A stretch of DNA of 12,360 nt, from the NCBI GenBank assembly GCA_028686565.1, contig JAQUBU010000049.1, positions 1 through 12,360 of the forward strand. Reading direction: 5' to 3'. A program made the translations under genes and the position numbers. The notes below the pieces were generated by a model that was not told the DNA's origin, did no database searches, and saw only the letters and a list, made by a program, of their open reading frames with translations. Source of the DNA: Syntrophomonadaceae bacterium. GTDB taxonomy: Bacteria; Bacillota; Syntrophomonadia; Syntrophomonadales; Syntrophomonadaceae. Each line of letters begins with the position of its first letter. Position 1 is the stretch's first letter. Positions 1-6,740 of the stretch are shown here, piece after piece.

Positions 1-10
1 ACGGGGGAAG

Positions 11-112
11 ATTGCCGCGCTGCGCTCGCAATGACAGGTTGGCGCTGCACTTGCAATGACAAAACGCTAGTTTCATAGCTATGACAAGCACGCTATTTTC
101 ATAGCTATGACA
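11..112. repeat. Four-unit tandem repeat, about 25-bp period
   Basis: Four imperfect units end in GCAATGACA (28-36, 53-61) or GCTATGACA (78-86, 104-112), with spacings of 25, 25 and 26 bp. Units 1 and 2 resemble, on the minus strand, a TGTCATTGCGAGCGCAGCG-type intergenic repeat that I recall from many bacterial genomes. Units 3 and 4 share TTTCATAGCTATGACA, which contains the palindrome TCATAGCTATGA. The array starts 15 bp beyond the pfkA stop codon, so it would form the 3' tail of that transcript. No U-tract marks it as an intrinsic terminator. The array may continue beyond the window edge. Confidence 0.75.
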
Positions 113-127
113 GGGCGATGGCACTAA

Positions 128-1084
128 TTAAATTGAAAGTATGCGGGCAAGCTCAAACATACTTAACTCCGGCATACGTTTTGCGTTGATTATTTGCGCC
201 AGGGGAATCTTTTGAATCTTATCCCAATAACCGGCTACCATAACATTTCTGGTTCCTTCAACAATACAATCTACTGCTGCCCGGCCCATGCAGGACGCCA
301 ATATTCGGTCCACTGCAGTTGGAGTTCCACCTCTCTGCATATGTCCCAGAATACTTACCCGGGTATCCCGGCCGGTTCGTTCTTGAACCTGTTTGGCCAG
401 TTCCATAACCGGGTAAACACCTTCAGCCACAATTATTATGCTGTGTAGTTTTCCTCTTAATGTTCCCTGGTTGGTCTTCTCTATTAGTTGTTCAAAATCA
501 GTTTCTATTTCAGGTATAAGTATGGATTCAGCTCCTCCGGCCACCCCTGCGGCCATGGCAATCTCGCCGCAATGCCTGCCCATTACTTCGATTATAAAAA
601 TTCTCCCATGACTGGTGGCTGTATCGCGAATGCGGTTAATAGCTTCGAGTGCGGTATTCACGGCTGTATCAAAACCAATTGATTGGGTCAGGACAATATC
701 GTTGTCGATGGTGGCCGGTATGCCAATTACATTAACACCCAGTTTGGAAAATTCAAAACCACCTGTCAAACTGCCGTTGCCTCCAATAACCACCAGGTTA
801 TTTATCCCCGCCGCAGCCAGCCTGTCCAATCCTATTTTTCTTCCTTCATCGGTCATGAAAGGCTTAGAGCGGGAAGTTTGCAGTATAGTGCCTCCCCGGT
901 GAATAATATCAGCAACTGATCCGCGAGTCATGGGAAGCAGTTTTCCCGCCATCAATCCTTCAAAGCCCTGATTTACACCATATACTTCCATATTATGATA
1001 CAACGCGGTTCTGACTACCGCACGAATAGCGGCATTCATACCAGACGCATCACCGCCGCTGGTTAAAAGTGCTACTTTTTCCAA
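128..1084 (-). CDS. pfkA: 6-phosphofructokinase (ATP-PFK family), atypical active site
   Basis: The product (318 aa) aligns end to end with bacterial ATP-dependent phosphofructokinase, which phosphorylates fructose 6-phosphate in cytosolic glycolysis. Family residues present include TSGGD (8-12), R21/R25, R72, T125, D127, D129, MGR (168-170), E186, R210/K212, E221, R242, H248 and R251, covering the sugar-phosphate and effector sites. Several near-invariant positions differ. GGDGS reads GGNGS, so Asp103 (Mg-nucleotide) is Asn. PGTIDND reads PATIDND. The conserved GTDxT loop after it reads VLTQS and is one residue shorter. GGDxPG reads GGDASG. Gly104 is kept, which argues against the PPi-dependent class. 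The start is TTG, with GGGGG 7 nt upstream. It lies 85 nt behind mtrB, last in the ybaK-like/dnaE/mtrB/pfkA run. The family is certain; full ATP-dependent activity is not. Confidence 0.93.
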   Translation of the reverse strand: MEKVALLTSGGDASGMNAAIRAVVRTALYHNMEVYGVNQGFEGLMAGKLLPMTRGSVADIIHRGGTILQTSRSKPFMTDEGRKIGLDRLAAAGINNLVVIGGNGSLTGGFEFSKLGVNVIGIPATIDNDIVLTQSIGFDTAVNTALEAINRIRDTATSHGRIFIIEVMGRHCGEIAMAAGVAGGAESILIPEIETDFEQLIEKTNQGTLRGKLHSIIIVAEGVYPVMELAKQVQERTGRDTRVSILGHMQRGGTPTAVDRILASCMGRAAVDCIVEGTRNVMVAGYWDKIQKIPLAQIINAKRMPELSMFELARILSI

Positions 1085-1113
1085 ACTGCTACCCCCTGTT
1101 CGTTAGATGAACC

Positions 1114-1168
1114 ACACTGGTTTTCATAGCCGTATTTCCGGGGGTATTATGCTGTGAAAGGCCAGTGT
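1114..1168. other. Long inverted repeat between mtrB and pfkA
   Basis: The left arm ACACTGGTTTTCATAGC (1114-1130) is complementary to the right arm 1151-1168, with two mismatches that would be G-U pairs in plus-strand RNA and one single-base bulge. The loop is 20 nt. In the minus-strand mRNA the two mismatches become A-C, so the stem there is weaker but still has a 7-bp closing helix. No U-tract follows. It could be an mRNA structure separating mtrB from pfkA or a remnant of a palindromic intergenic element. Confidence 0.55.
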
Positions 1169-1169
1169 A

Positions 1170-1421
1170 TCATGAATTTTTGTCGTTACTAACTTTCCCG
1201 CTGTTTACTGAACCGTAACGATGAACAATCTCGGCCTGACCTCTTATTTTCATAGCCGAAGTATGTTCGGTAAATTGAACCACCATCACTTCACCTTTAT
1301 CCAGTTTCTCTGTGTGATGAAATTTGGTGTCTTTGCCTCTGGTGAGTCCGATTATAGTTACTCCATTCTCCAATGCCTTGATTACAATATAGTCTTCTCC
1401 TATATAACTTGCCTCATGCAT
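1170..1421 (-). CDS. mtrB: Tryptophan RNA-binding attenuation protein TRAP
   Basis: The product (83 aa) closely matches Bacillus TRAP, the 11-subunit ring that binds tryptophan and then wraps (G/U)AG repeats in trp leader RNAs to cause termination or block translation. Diagnostic stretches are IGLTRGKDTKFHHTEKLDKG (24-43) and QFTEHTSAMKIRG (49-61). The RNA-contacting Lys, Lys and Arg of Bacillus TRAP (37, 56, 58) correspond to K39, K58 and R60. The tryptophan-pocket residues Q49, T51 and T54 are kept. The frame opens 11 codons further upstream, but AAGGAGG (1431-1437) lies inside that extension, 9 nt before the ATG used here, so the shorter start is right. Residues 64-83 form a longer, polar, probably flexible tail than in Bacillus. 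It lies between dnaE and pfkA, with no trp or folate gene and no anti-TRAP gene in view. Confidence 0.93.
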   Translation of the reverse strand: MHEASYIGEDYIVIKALENGVTIIGLTRGKDTKFHHTEKLDKGEVMVVQFTEHTSAMKIRGQAEIVHRYGSVNSGKVSNDKNS

Positions 1422-1441
1422 AAACCTTCGCCTCCTTAATG

Positions 1442-1460
1442 TAAGGGGACACACCCCTTA
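1442..1460. promoter_or_regulatory. Hairpin just upstream of the mtrB ribosome binding site
   Basis: TAAGGGGACACACCCCTTA is a perfect 7-bp stem with a 5-nt loop. It lies 4 nt upstream of the AAGGAGG of mtrB in the minus-strand transcript. Its GGGGACA (1445-1451) is also perfectly complementary to TGTCCCC at 1539-1545 near the dnaE stop, so local and long-range pairings would exclude each other. This is suggestive of control of mtrB translation. It could also simply insulate mtrB from dnaE. Confidence 0.45.
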
Positions 1461-1557
1461 ATTACTTTGATTTAATTCTCAACTGCTTATATGGTAATAC
1501 CTTACAGGCTTTTTGGTCACTGATATTTGCTCGGGCAATGTCCCCATTTTGGTGATT

Positions 1558-4500
1558 TTAGTTAAACCAGATATTATTTTTACCATAAATAGCACCCAGA
1601 TAAGCCTTAAGATTTGAATGTGCAGCTACATTATAGTTTTCTTTGAGCACCACAGTTTTGCGGTTAGGCAAATGAAGCATCACTTCTAAGTCACCTGGAA
1701 ATTTCTTAAGTGTAGCTATAAATTGCTGCTGAATACTGTTTTCATTTTTATCATCAGTTATGCGGACATGTAATTCCCGTAATAATCCTGGAACCGGCTC
1801 AGCTTTTCGCAACGCAATTTTGGGCTGTTCATCGTTATTATCATAATACCCTTCTACAATTATGCTGGTATCGGCCTTGATGCTTTCCATGTATTTACGA
1901 AAAGCGGAAGGAAAGACCATAACCTCTATCCTGCCACTGAAGTCTTCGAGGAAGAAGCGCGCATAGTTGTCACCTTTACGGCTAATTTTTTGATTCAGAT
2001 TTACTACCAGACCCGCTACTCTTACATAGGTTTCATTATCTTTGGCTTCGATTTCCTCCAACTGATGAGTACTCAAAAACGGCAGCAGGTGGCGGTGTTC
2101 ATCCAGGGGATTGGCCGAAACAAAAAAACCCAAAACCTCTTTTTCCCGGCTCATCAATTCTCTTGCTTCTATTTCTCCCTTAACGCGTATAACCGGTTCA
2201 ACAACCATACTGGCGGTATCCCCAAAGAGGGTAAGCTGATTGCTGGATTCACTCTGCTTTATTTTCACTGCCAAGTCTACACACTCATCGATAATTGATA
2301 AGGCTTGTTTTCTGCTTATAGCAAGAGAATCGAAACAGCCAGAAACAATCAAGTTTTCCAGCATACGCTTATTGACCTGCCCCAGATCCACCCGCCGGCA
2401 GAAATCAAATAATGATTTAAATAATCCGGCTTTACGGGCATTTACAATATTGTGAACTGCGTTGTAACCAACATTTTTAATAGCACCCAGACCGAAGCGA
2501 ATAGCATTTCCGGTCACGGTAAAGTTTTCAAAGCTCTCGTTTATATCCGGGGGTAAAATGGCAATTCCTAACTTGCGGCACTCCTTTAAATAGGATACCA
2601 CCTTGTCCTGATTGTCTATTACACTACTCAAAAAAGCGCAAATGTATTCCACCGGAAAATGCGTTTTCAGGTATGCGGTCTGATAGGAAATCATGGCATA
2701 AGCTGCAGAATGGCTTTTATTGAAGCCGTAGCCGGCAAAGCTTTCAATGATGTCGAAAATCCTTATGGCTACATCCTGTTCTATCCCGTTGCAAGCTGCT
2801 CCGTCAATGAATTTATCCCGCTGGGCCATTATTTCTTCGGGTTTTTTCTTACCCATGGCGCGGCGAAGTATGTCGGCTTCACCCATACTGAAAAAAGCCA
2901 GTTCACTGGCTACCTGCATTACCTGTTCCTGATATAGAATTACCCCATATGTTTCCTTGAGTACGTTTTCCAGCATGGGGGTAATGTATTCTATTTCCTG
3001 GCGTCCATGCTTGCGGTTGATGAAATCTTCCACCATTCCGCTGCCCAGAGGGCCGGGGCGATATAGAGCTATAATGGCAATTATGTCTTCAAAGCAATTG
3101 GGCTTTATTTCGGTCAAGAGACGGCGCAGTCCGTCACTCTCCAGTTGAAATACGCCTATCGTATTACCTGTTGAAAGCAGTTTATACACTGCCGGGTCAT
3201 CAAGCGGCAGGTTTTCAATATCTATTCTCAACTGTTGGGTTTTTGCAACAATTTCAACTGCCCGGTCAATTACGGTCAGGGTACGCAATCCCAGGATATC
3301 CATCTTGAGCAGGCCAATATCTTCAACGGTCTCCTTGGTGAATTGGGTTACTACATGACCTTCCGGGGTTTTTTGCAGAGGCAAAATAGTATTTAAAGCT
3401 TCATTACCGATAACTACTCCGGCAGCATGAATGGAGGCATGCCGTGGCATGCCCTCAATAGCCCTGGCGATATCTACGATTTTTCTAGTTTCAACATCAA
3501 GTTGATAGGCTTCAAGGAATTTAGGAGATATATCCAAAGCACGCTCTATGTTCACTCCTAACTCTGCCGGTATGGTTTTGGCTATACGGTCAACATCTCC
3601 ATAAGGAACATCCAGGGCGCGGCCTACATCACGGATGGCAGCCTTCGCAGCCATGGTTCCAAAAGTAATTATTTGGGCAACCCGGTCTGATCCATATTTC
3701 TTTACAATGTAGTCAATTACTTTATCTCTTTTCTCAAAACAGAAGTCTATATCAATATCCGGCATACTTACACGGTCAGGGTTTAAAAAGCGCTCAAAGA
3801 GCAACCCATATTTAAGTGGATCAATAGTGGTAATTCCCAGTAAATAAGATACCAGACTCCCTGCTGCCGACCCTCTGCCAGGCCCAACCGGGACCCAATT
3901 CGACTTAGCCCAGTTGACGAGATCCTGCACAATCAAGAAATAAGCGGCAAACCCCATATCATTAATAACCCGAAGTTCGTATTCGAGACGGTTAATTAAT
4001 GTATCCGAAGGATCGGGATATCTTTCAGCAAACTTTAGATGCACCAGTTCCCCTAAAAAAGTTTCAGCAGTATATCCAGGAGGCAAATCAAATATGGGCA
4101 GGTGAAAATCTCCGAAGGTAAATTCCAGATTACATTCCCCGGCAATTTTCAAGGTGTTTTCTATAGCATCAGGCCGCGCGGAAAATAACTCCCGCATTTC
4201 GGCTGCACTCTTCATATAAAACTCGCTGCCATAAAATCGGAGCCGCTTCTCATCATTTACCACACTGTTGGTTTGGATGCAAAGCAGGACATCATGAACG
4301 CTGGCATCTTTGCGGTTTATATAGTGTAAATCGTTGCTGGCCACCAGGGGAATACCGGTTTTATCACTTAAATTGATCAGCTGTTGGCAAACCAGGCGTT
4401 CTTCTTTGATGCCATGATCCTGTATTTCCAAATAGAAACTGTCGCATCCGAAGACATCGCGTAAATAATGGGCGGTTGCCTGGGCTTCATGATGGTTGTC

Positions 4501-4950
4501 GGCAAGAATTTTACGAGGTATTTCGCCAGCAATACAACCTGAAAGAGCAATTAAACCATTGCTGTAGCTTTGCAACAGTTCCCGATCCACCCTCGGTTTA
4601 TAATAGAATCCTTCAAGATAGGCCCTGCTGACCATTTGTATCAGATTCTTATAGCCTTGTTCATTACGGCACAACAGGGTGAGGTGATATGGGTTATCAT
4701 CTATATGTGCTTCTTTATCCAGGCGGCTGCGGGGTGCCACATATACTTCACAGCCTATAATCGGCTTAATTCCCCGCTTTTTGGCCTCGCGGTAGAAATC
4801 CACCACCCCATATAGTACACCATGATCTGTAATAGCCACCGCCGGCATTTCCAATTCAACTGCCCGGGCTACTAAGTTTTTTACCCGGCAAGCTCCATCC
4901 AGCAAGCTGTACTCTGAATGATTATGTAAATGTACAAATTGACCAGTCAT
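1558..4950 (-). CDS. dnaE: DNA polymerase III alpha subunit, DnaE type
   Basis: The product (1130 aa) is a complete bacterial replicative polymerase subunit of family C, cytosolic and acting at the replication fork. The N-terminal PHP domain begins HLHNHSEYSLLDG (7-19) and continues with ITDHG (40-44), GCEVYVA (66-72) and SNDLHY (205-210), so its metal-binding motifs look intact. The palm carries the catalytic aspartates in PDIDIDF (D400, D402) and KMD (D551). Other conserved blocks are VGPGRGSAAGS (355-365), SIHAAGVVI (506-514), ALYRPGPL (628-635) and AGYGFNKSHSAAYA (739-752). A beta-clamp-binding motif QLTLF is at 905-909. An OB-fold follows (about 974-1050), then a C-terminal tail. It starts at ATG behind a modest GGGAAAG and is 72 nt downstream of the YbaK-like gene. 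Low-GC Firmicutes usually also have PolC, which is not in this window. Confidence 0.97.
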   Translation of the reverse strand: MTGQFVHLHNHSEYSLLDGACRVKNLVARAVELEMPAVAITDHGVLYGVVDFYREAKKRGIKPIIGCEVYVAPRSRLDKEAHIDDNPYHLTLLCRNEQGYKNLIQMVSRAYLEGFYYKPRVDRELLQSYSNGLIALSGCIAGEIPRKILADNHHEAQATAHYLRDVFGCDSFYLEIQDHGIKEERLVCQQLINLSDKTGIPLVASNDLHYINRKDASVHDVLLCIQTNSVVNDEKRLRFYGSEFYMKSAAEMRELFSARPDAIENTLKIAGECNLEFTFGDFHLPIFDLPPGYTAETFLGELVHLKFAERYPDPSDTLINRLEYELRVINDMGFAAYFLIVQDLVNWAKSNWVPVGPGRGSAAGSLVSYLLGITTIDPLKYGLLFERFLNPDRVSMPDIDIDFCFEKRDKVIDYIVKKYGSDRVAQIITFGTMAAKAAIRDVGRALDVPYGDVDRIAKTIPAELGVNIERALDISPKFLEAYQLDVETRKIVDIARAIEGMPRHASIHAAGVVIGNEALNTILPLQKTPEGHVVTQFTKETVEDIGLLKMDILGLRTLTVIDRAVEIVAKTQQLRIDIENLPLDDPAVYKLLSTGNTIGVFQLESDGLRRLLTEIKPNCFEDIIAIIALYRPGPLGSGMVEDFINRKHGRQEIEYITPMLENVLKETYGVILYQEQVMQVASELAFFSMGEADILRRAMGKKKPEEIMAQRDKFIDGAACNGIEQDVAIRIFDIIESFAGYGFNKSHSAAYAMISYQTAYLKTHFPVEYICAFLSSVIDNQDKVVSYLKECRKLGIAILPPDINESFENFTVTGNAIRFGLGAIKNVGYNAVHNIVNARKAGLFKSLFDFCRRVDLGQVNKRMLENLIVSGCFDSLAISRKQALSIIDECVDLAVKIKQSESSNQLTLFGDTASMVVEPVIRVKGEIEARELMSREKEVLGFFVSANPLDEHRHLLPFLSTHQLEEIEAKDNETYVRVAGLVVNLNQKISRKGDNYARFFLEDFSGRIEVMVFPSAFRKYMESIKADTSIIVEGYYDNNDEQPKIALRKAEPVPGLLRELHVRITDDKNENSIQQQFIATLKKFPGDLEVMLHLPNRKTVVLKENYNVAAHSNLKAYLGAIYGKNNIWFN

Positions 4951-5022
4951 TACTTTCCCGCTTTCCTAGCAGTCTTGTGAAAAGATTTCATGCAATACAT
5001 ACTAATAATTTTATTACCTAAT

Positions 5023-5487
5023 TTAAACTGATACCCGGCAAGGGATTCCTCCGGTTATATCCAATAATTGCTGATAGCTTATGGGAAGTGCAGTATTACC
5101 AGTACCAGCAGCAGCATAGACCACATCATAACGCAATAAACTTTCATCCAGATATACCGGGATCTCAGCCTTCATAGCGAAGGGACATACTCCTCCAATA
5201 TTAAATCCAGTAATTTCATGCACTTCATCAGCATTTGCCATGCGTGCTCTTACACCTACCAGATTTTTTATAGCTTTATTATCTATTCTTATATCACCGG
5301 CTGCCACCACCATAAAATACTCTTCATTATTGATCTTAAACAAAATTGATTTGGCTATCTGACCCACTTCGGTTCCTAATGCCTGAGCTGCCAAAAAAGC
5401 AGTACTGGTGTCTTCCTCCAATTCAATAATATTAAGTCCGGAATTTCTTTGTTGCAAATATGCTCTAACTCTGGCAATTTCGTTCAT
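5023..5487 (-). CDS. YbaK/EbsC-family aminoacyl-tRNA deacylase
   Basis: The product (154 aa) belongs to the family of trans-editing enzymes (YbaK, ProX and relatives) that hydrolyse mischarged aminoacyl-tRNAs such as Cys- or Ala-tRNAPro. The family's key lysine is K46 in IAKSILFK (44-51). Other signatures are the AxxLG segment (34-38), VVAAGDIRID (60-69) and GGVCPFA (98-104, usually GGVSPFG). The C-terminal A-G-T-G-N segment (127-131) closes the pocket in relatives. Length is normal for the family. The start is ATG with AAGGAG in good position. It is first in the run leading to dnaE, and two TATAAT boxes precede it. Which tRNA it edits cannot be read from sequence alone. Confidence 0.87.
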   Translation of the reverse strand: MNEIARVRAYLQQRNSGLNIIELEEDTSTAFLAAQALGTEVGQIAKSILFKINNEEYFMVVAAGDIRIDNKAIKNLVGVRARMANADEVHEITGFNIGGVCPFAMKAEIPVYLDESLLRYDVVYAAAGTGNTALPISYQQLLDITGGIPCRVSV

Positions 5488-5518
5488 TGCTCCTGCTCCT
5501 TCAATATTATTCGCTTTA

Positions 5519-5534
5519 ATTATACCTGATTATA
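5519..5534 (-). promoter_or_regulatory. Two -10 boxes upstream of the ybaK-like/dnaE cluster
   Basis: On the minus strand two perfect TATAAT hexamers lie at 5529-5534 and 5519-5524, about 32-47 nt upstream of the ybaK-like ATG. Neither has a convincing TTGACA at 16-18 bp, so this is a probable sigma-A promoter region judged on the -10 elements and position. Confidence 0.45.
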
Positions 5535-5552
5535 AACAGCTTTTGTTTTAAG

Positions 5553-5634
5553 CATCGGAAGAAACTGCCACCTGTTTTGTAATAGGAACCCGACCGCTTA
5601 AAAAGCGGGTGCCATCTTTTCGCCTCGTTATAGC
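5553..5634. repeat. Dispersed intergenic repeat, copy A
   Basis: The core (5553-5609) contains AGAAACTGCCACCTGTTTT and the hairpin CCGCTT-AAA-AAGCGG (5594-5608). A matching core is at 11144-11203. A 14-bp block CGCCTCGTTATAGC (5621-5634) lies beyond the hairpin end. In copy B the same 14 bp are inverted and lie on the other side of the core. There is no U-tract after the hairpin in either direction. The element sits between the SASP terminator and the promoter of the ybaK-like gene. Confidence 0.6.
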
Positions 5635-5635
5635 T

Positions 5636-5677
5636 ATAAAGAGAAAAGAGGCAGACCAAGCATCAATACGGCCTGCC
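5636..5677 (-). terminator. Intrinsic terminator of the SASP transcript
   Basis: On the minus strand GGCAGGCC (5670-5677) pairs with GGTCTGCC (5650-5657), an 8-bp stem with one G-U pair and a 12-nt loop, followed by a U-rich run TCTTTTCTCTTTAT. It begins 31 nt past the SASP stop codon, a normal place for a Rho-independent terminator. Confidence 0.6.
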
Positions 5678-5708
5678 CACCTCAGGTTAAATGCAAATAC
5701 CAGCTGGA

Positions 5709-5894
5709 CTATTTTTCTTGCTCACGCAAGCGTCGGCTCATTATACCGCCTACCCGTCCACATATCGCGTTACTCAAAGAATCCCAACCCTCACGCTCAA
5801 CTTGTTCCCAAATTCCCAGCTCCTGGGCAATCTCCATCTTCATTAAATCCTTCTCAGTCATTACCAATGGTTTTTTCTTTTTTTTCTTGGAAAT
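5709..5894 (-). CDS. Small acid-soluble spore protein, alpha/beta type (ATT start)
   Basis: This 61-aa protein matches the clostridial alpha/beta SASPs that coat and protect DNA in the dormant spore and are degraded by GPR protease at germination. Visible features are a basic N-terminus SKKKKKKPL (2-10), KMEIAQELG (19-27; the usual GPR cut lies at the E-I bond) and the DNA-binding C-terminal block CGRVGGIMSRRLRE (45-58). An optimal GGAGGTG (5902-5908) sits 7 nt before ATT (5892-5894). No in-frame ATG, GTG or TTG occurs between the upstream stop codon and that ATT. The first internal TTG and ATG (codons 10 and 12) have only a poly-A run before them and would remove the basic end. So ATT is the likely initiator, unless a recent ATG-to-ATT change has weakened the gene. 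It follows the HAD gene on the same strand, 64 nt away. Confidence 0.83.
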   Translation of the reverse strand: MSKKKKKKPLVMTEKDLMKMEIAQELGIWEQVEREGWDSLSNAICGRVGGIMSRRLREQEK

Positions 5895-5926
5895 CTTAAA
5901 ACACCTCCACCTGTGATTGTCTTTAT

Positions 5927-5957
5927 TAGTTTACCCCTGCCAAGTGAAGAATATTTG
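5927..5957 (-). promoter_or_regulatory. Possible sigma-G-like promoter for the SASP
   Basis: On the minus strand CAAATA (5952-5957) and TAAACTA (5927-5933) are separated by 18 bp. From memory, sigma-G promoters resemble TGAATA and CATACTA, so the match is 4/6 and 5/7. The site is right for forespore expression of a SASP, but the match is only partial. Confidence 0.3.
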
Positions 5958-5958
5958 T

Positions 5959-6666
5959 CTATATCCGTTCCATAAATTTAAACAACTCCCCTAGATTTCC
6001 CCGCCAGTCAGGTTTGATACCATGTCCTTTGTCAATTAACATATCTTCCACCAGAAAGGTTTTCATTCCTATTCCCGATGCAGAAAGATCCTCACCGACA
6101 TCGTTCCCTACCATCAAGCATTTATGAGGATCGACACCGATTTGCTCGGCTATTTCCTGATAATATTCAGTATGCGGTTTACAAAAATGCATTACTTCAT
6201 ATGAAGTAATTAAATCAAAGCTAAAATCCCCCAAACCAGCCCAGTCCAGACGCTGCTGCAGGGCAATCAAAGGGAAAACCGCATTAGTGGCTATAACTAC
6301 CTTCAGGCCACGCTCCAATACCGACTTCATCATTTCCGGTATTCCCATAAAAGGCTGGCTATATTGACGCAAGCCCGAAAAGGCCGTTGTATAAAATTTA
6401 TTAAAAAAATATCGCATCTCTTCCTCAGGATATTGCCATTTGCTTAAAAAGTCCTTCATAAAAACCTCTTCATTACTAAGACCGGGGTTGCGGTTTGCTA
6501 TCATTACAGCAGTTGATTTGAAAATCTGTTCAACCATCCGGCCGGCCTCGTTATAGCCGGATTCTCGCGCCGACTCCTGCATTTTTCTAAAATACTGCGG
6601 TAAAAACAAATCCATATCAATATTTAATAGCGTCCCATCCAGATCAAGCAATATAGCTTCAAACAT
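5959..6666 (-). CDS. HAD-superfamily phosphatase, subfamily IA-like
   Basis: The product (235 aa) has the four HAD motifs in order: LLDLDGTLL (6-14, nucleophile D8 and acid D10), IATN (125-128, T127), CKP (162-164, K163) and VGNDVGEDL (186-194, D189 and D193). A helical cap between motifs I and II (about 15-110) is typical of the IA group, which includes phosphoglycolate and nucleotide phosphatases. The substrate cannot be deduced. I start it at the ATG preceded by GAGGTG with a 4-nt gap. A TTG five codons upstream would also keep the frame open but has no ribosome binding site. It lies 74 nt behind the carboxymuconolactone decarboxylase-like gene and just before the SASP gene, so the three may share a transcript. 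Confidence 0.87.
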   Translation of the reverse strand: MFEAILLDLDGTLLNIDMDLFLPQYFRKMQESARESGYNEAGRMVEQIFKSTAVMIANRNPGLSNEEVFMKDFLSKWQYPEEEMRYFFNKFYTTAFSGLRQYSQPFMGIPEMMKSVLERGLKVVIATNAVFPLIALQQRLDWAGLGDFSFDLITSYEVMHFCKPHTEYYQEIAEQIGVDPHKCLMVGNDVGEDLSASGIGMKTFLVEDMLIDKGHGIKPDWRGNLGELFKFMERI

Positions 6667-6740
6667 CGCGCACCTCTTCAATCATTTTTAATGCGGGATA
6701 CAGACTTGTACCCGGTCGGCATTTCCTGCTTATTTTGTTA

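Noticed and set aside
40..55. Sigma-54-like TGGC-GC...TTGCA with GG-N10-GC spacing on the plus strand
   Set aside because: It lies inside the tandem repeat, misses two consensus bases and points into the 3' end of pfkA, with no gene downstream.
1461..1530. NAG triplets in the mtrB leader as a TRAP autoregulatory site
   Set aside because: Spacing is irregular and most triplets are AAG or CAG, so an 11-fold TRAP target is not supported.
5609..5899. Plus-strand open frame of 96 codons opposite the SASP
   Set aside because: It is the complement of the SASP gene and its terminator, has no ribosome binding site and no recognisable protein features.
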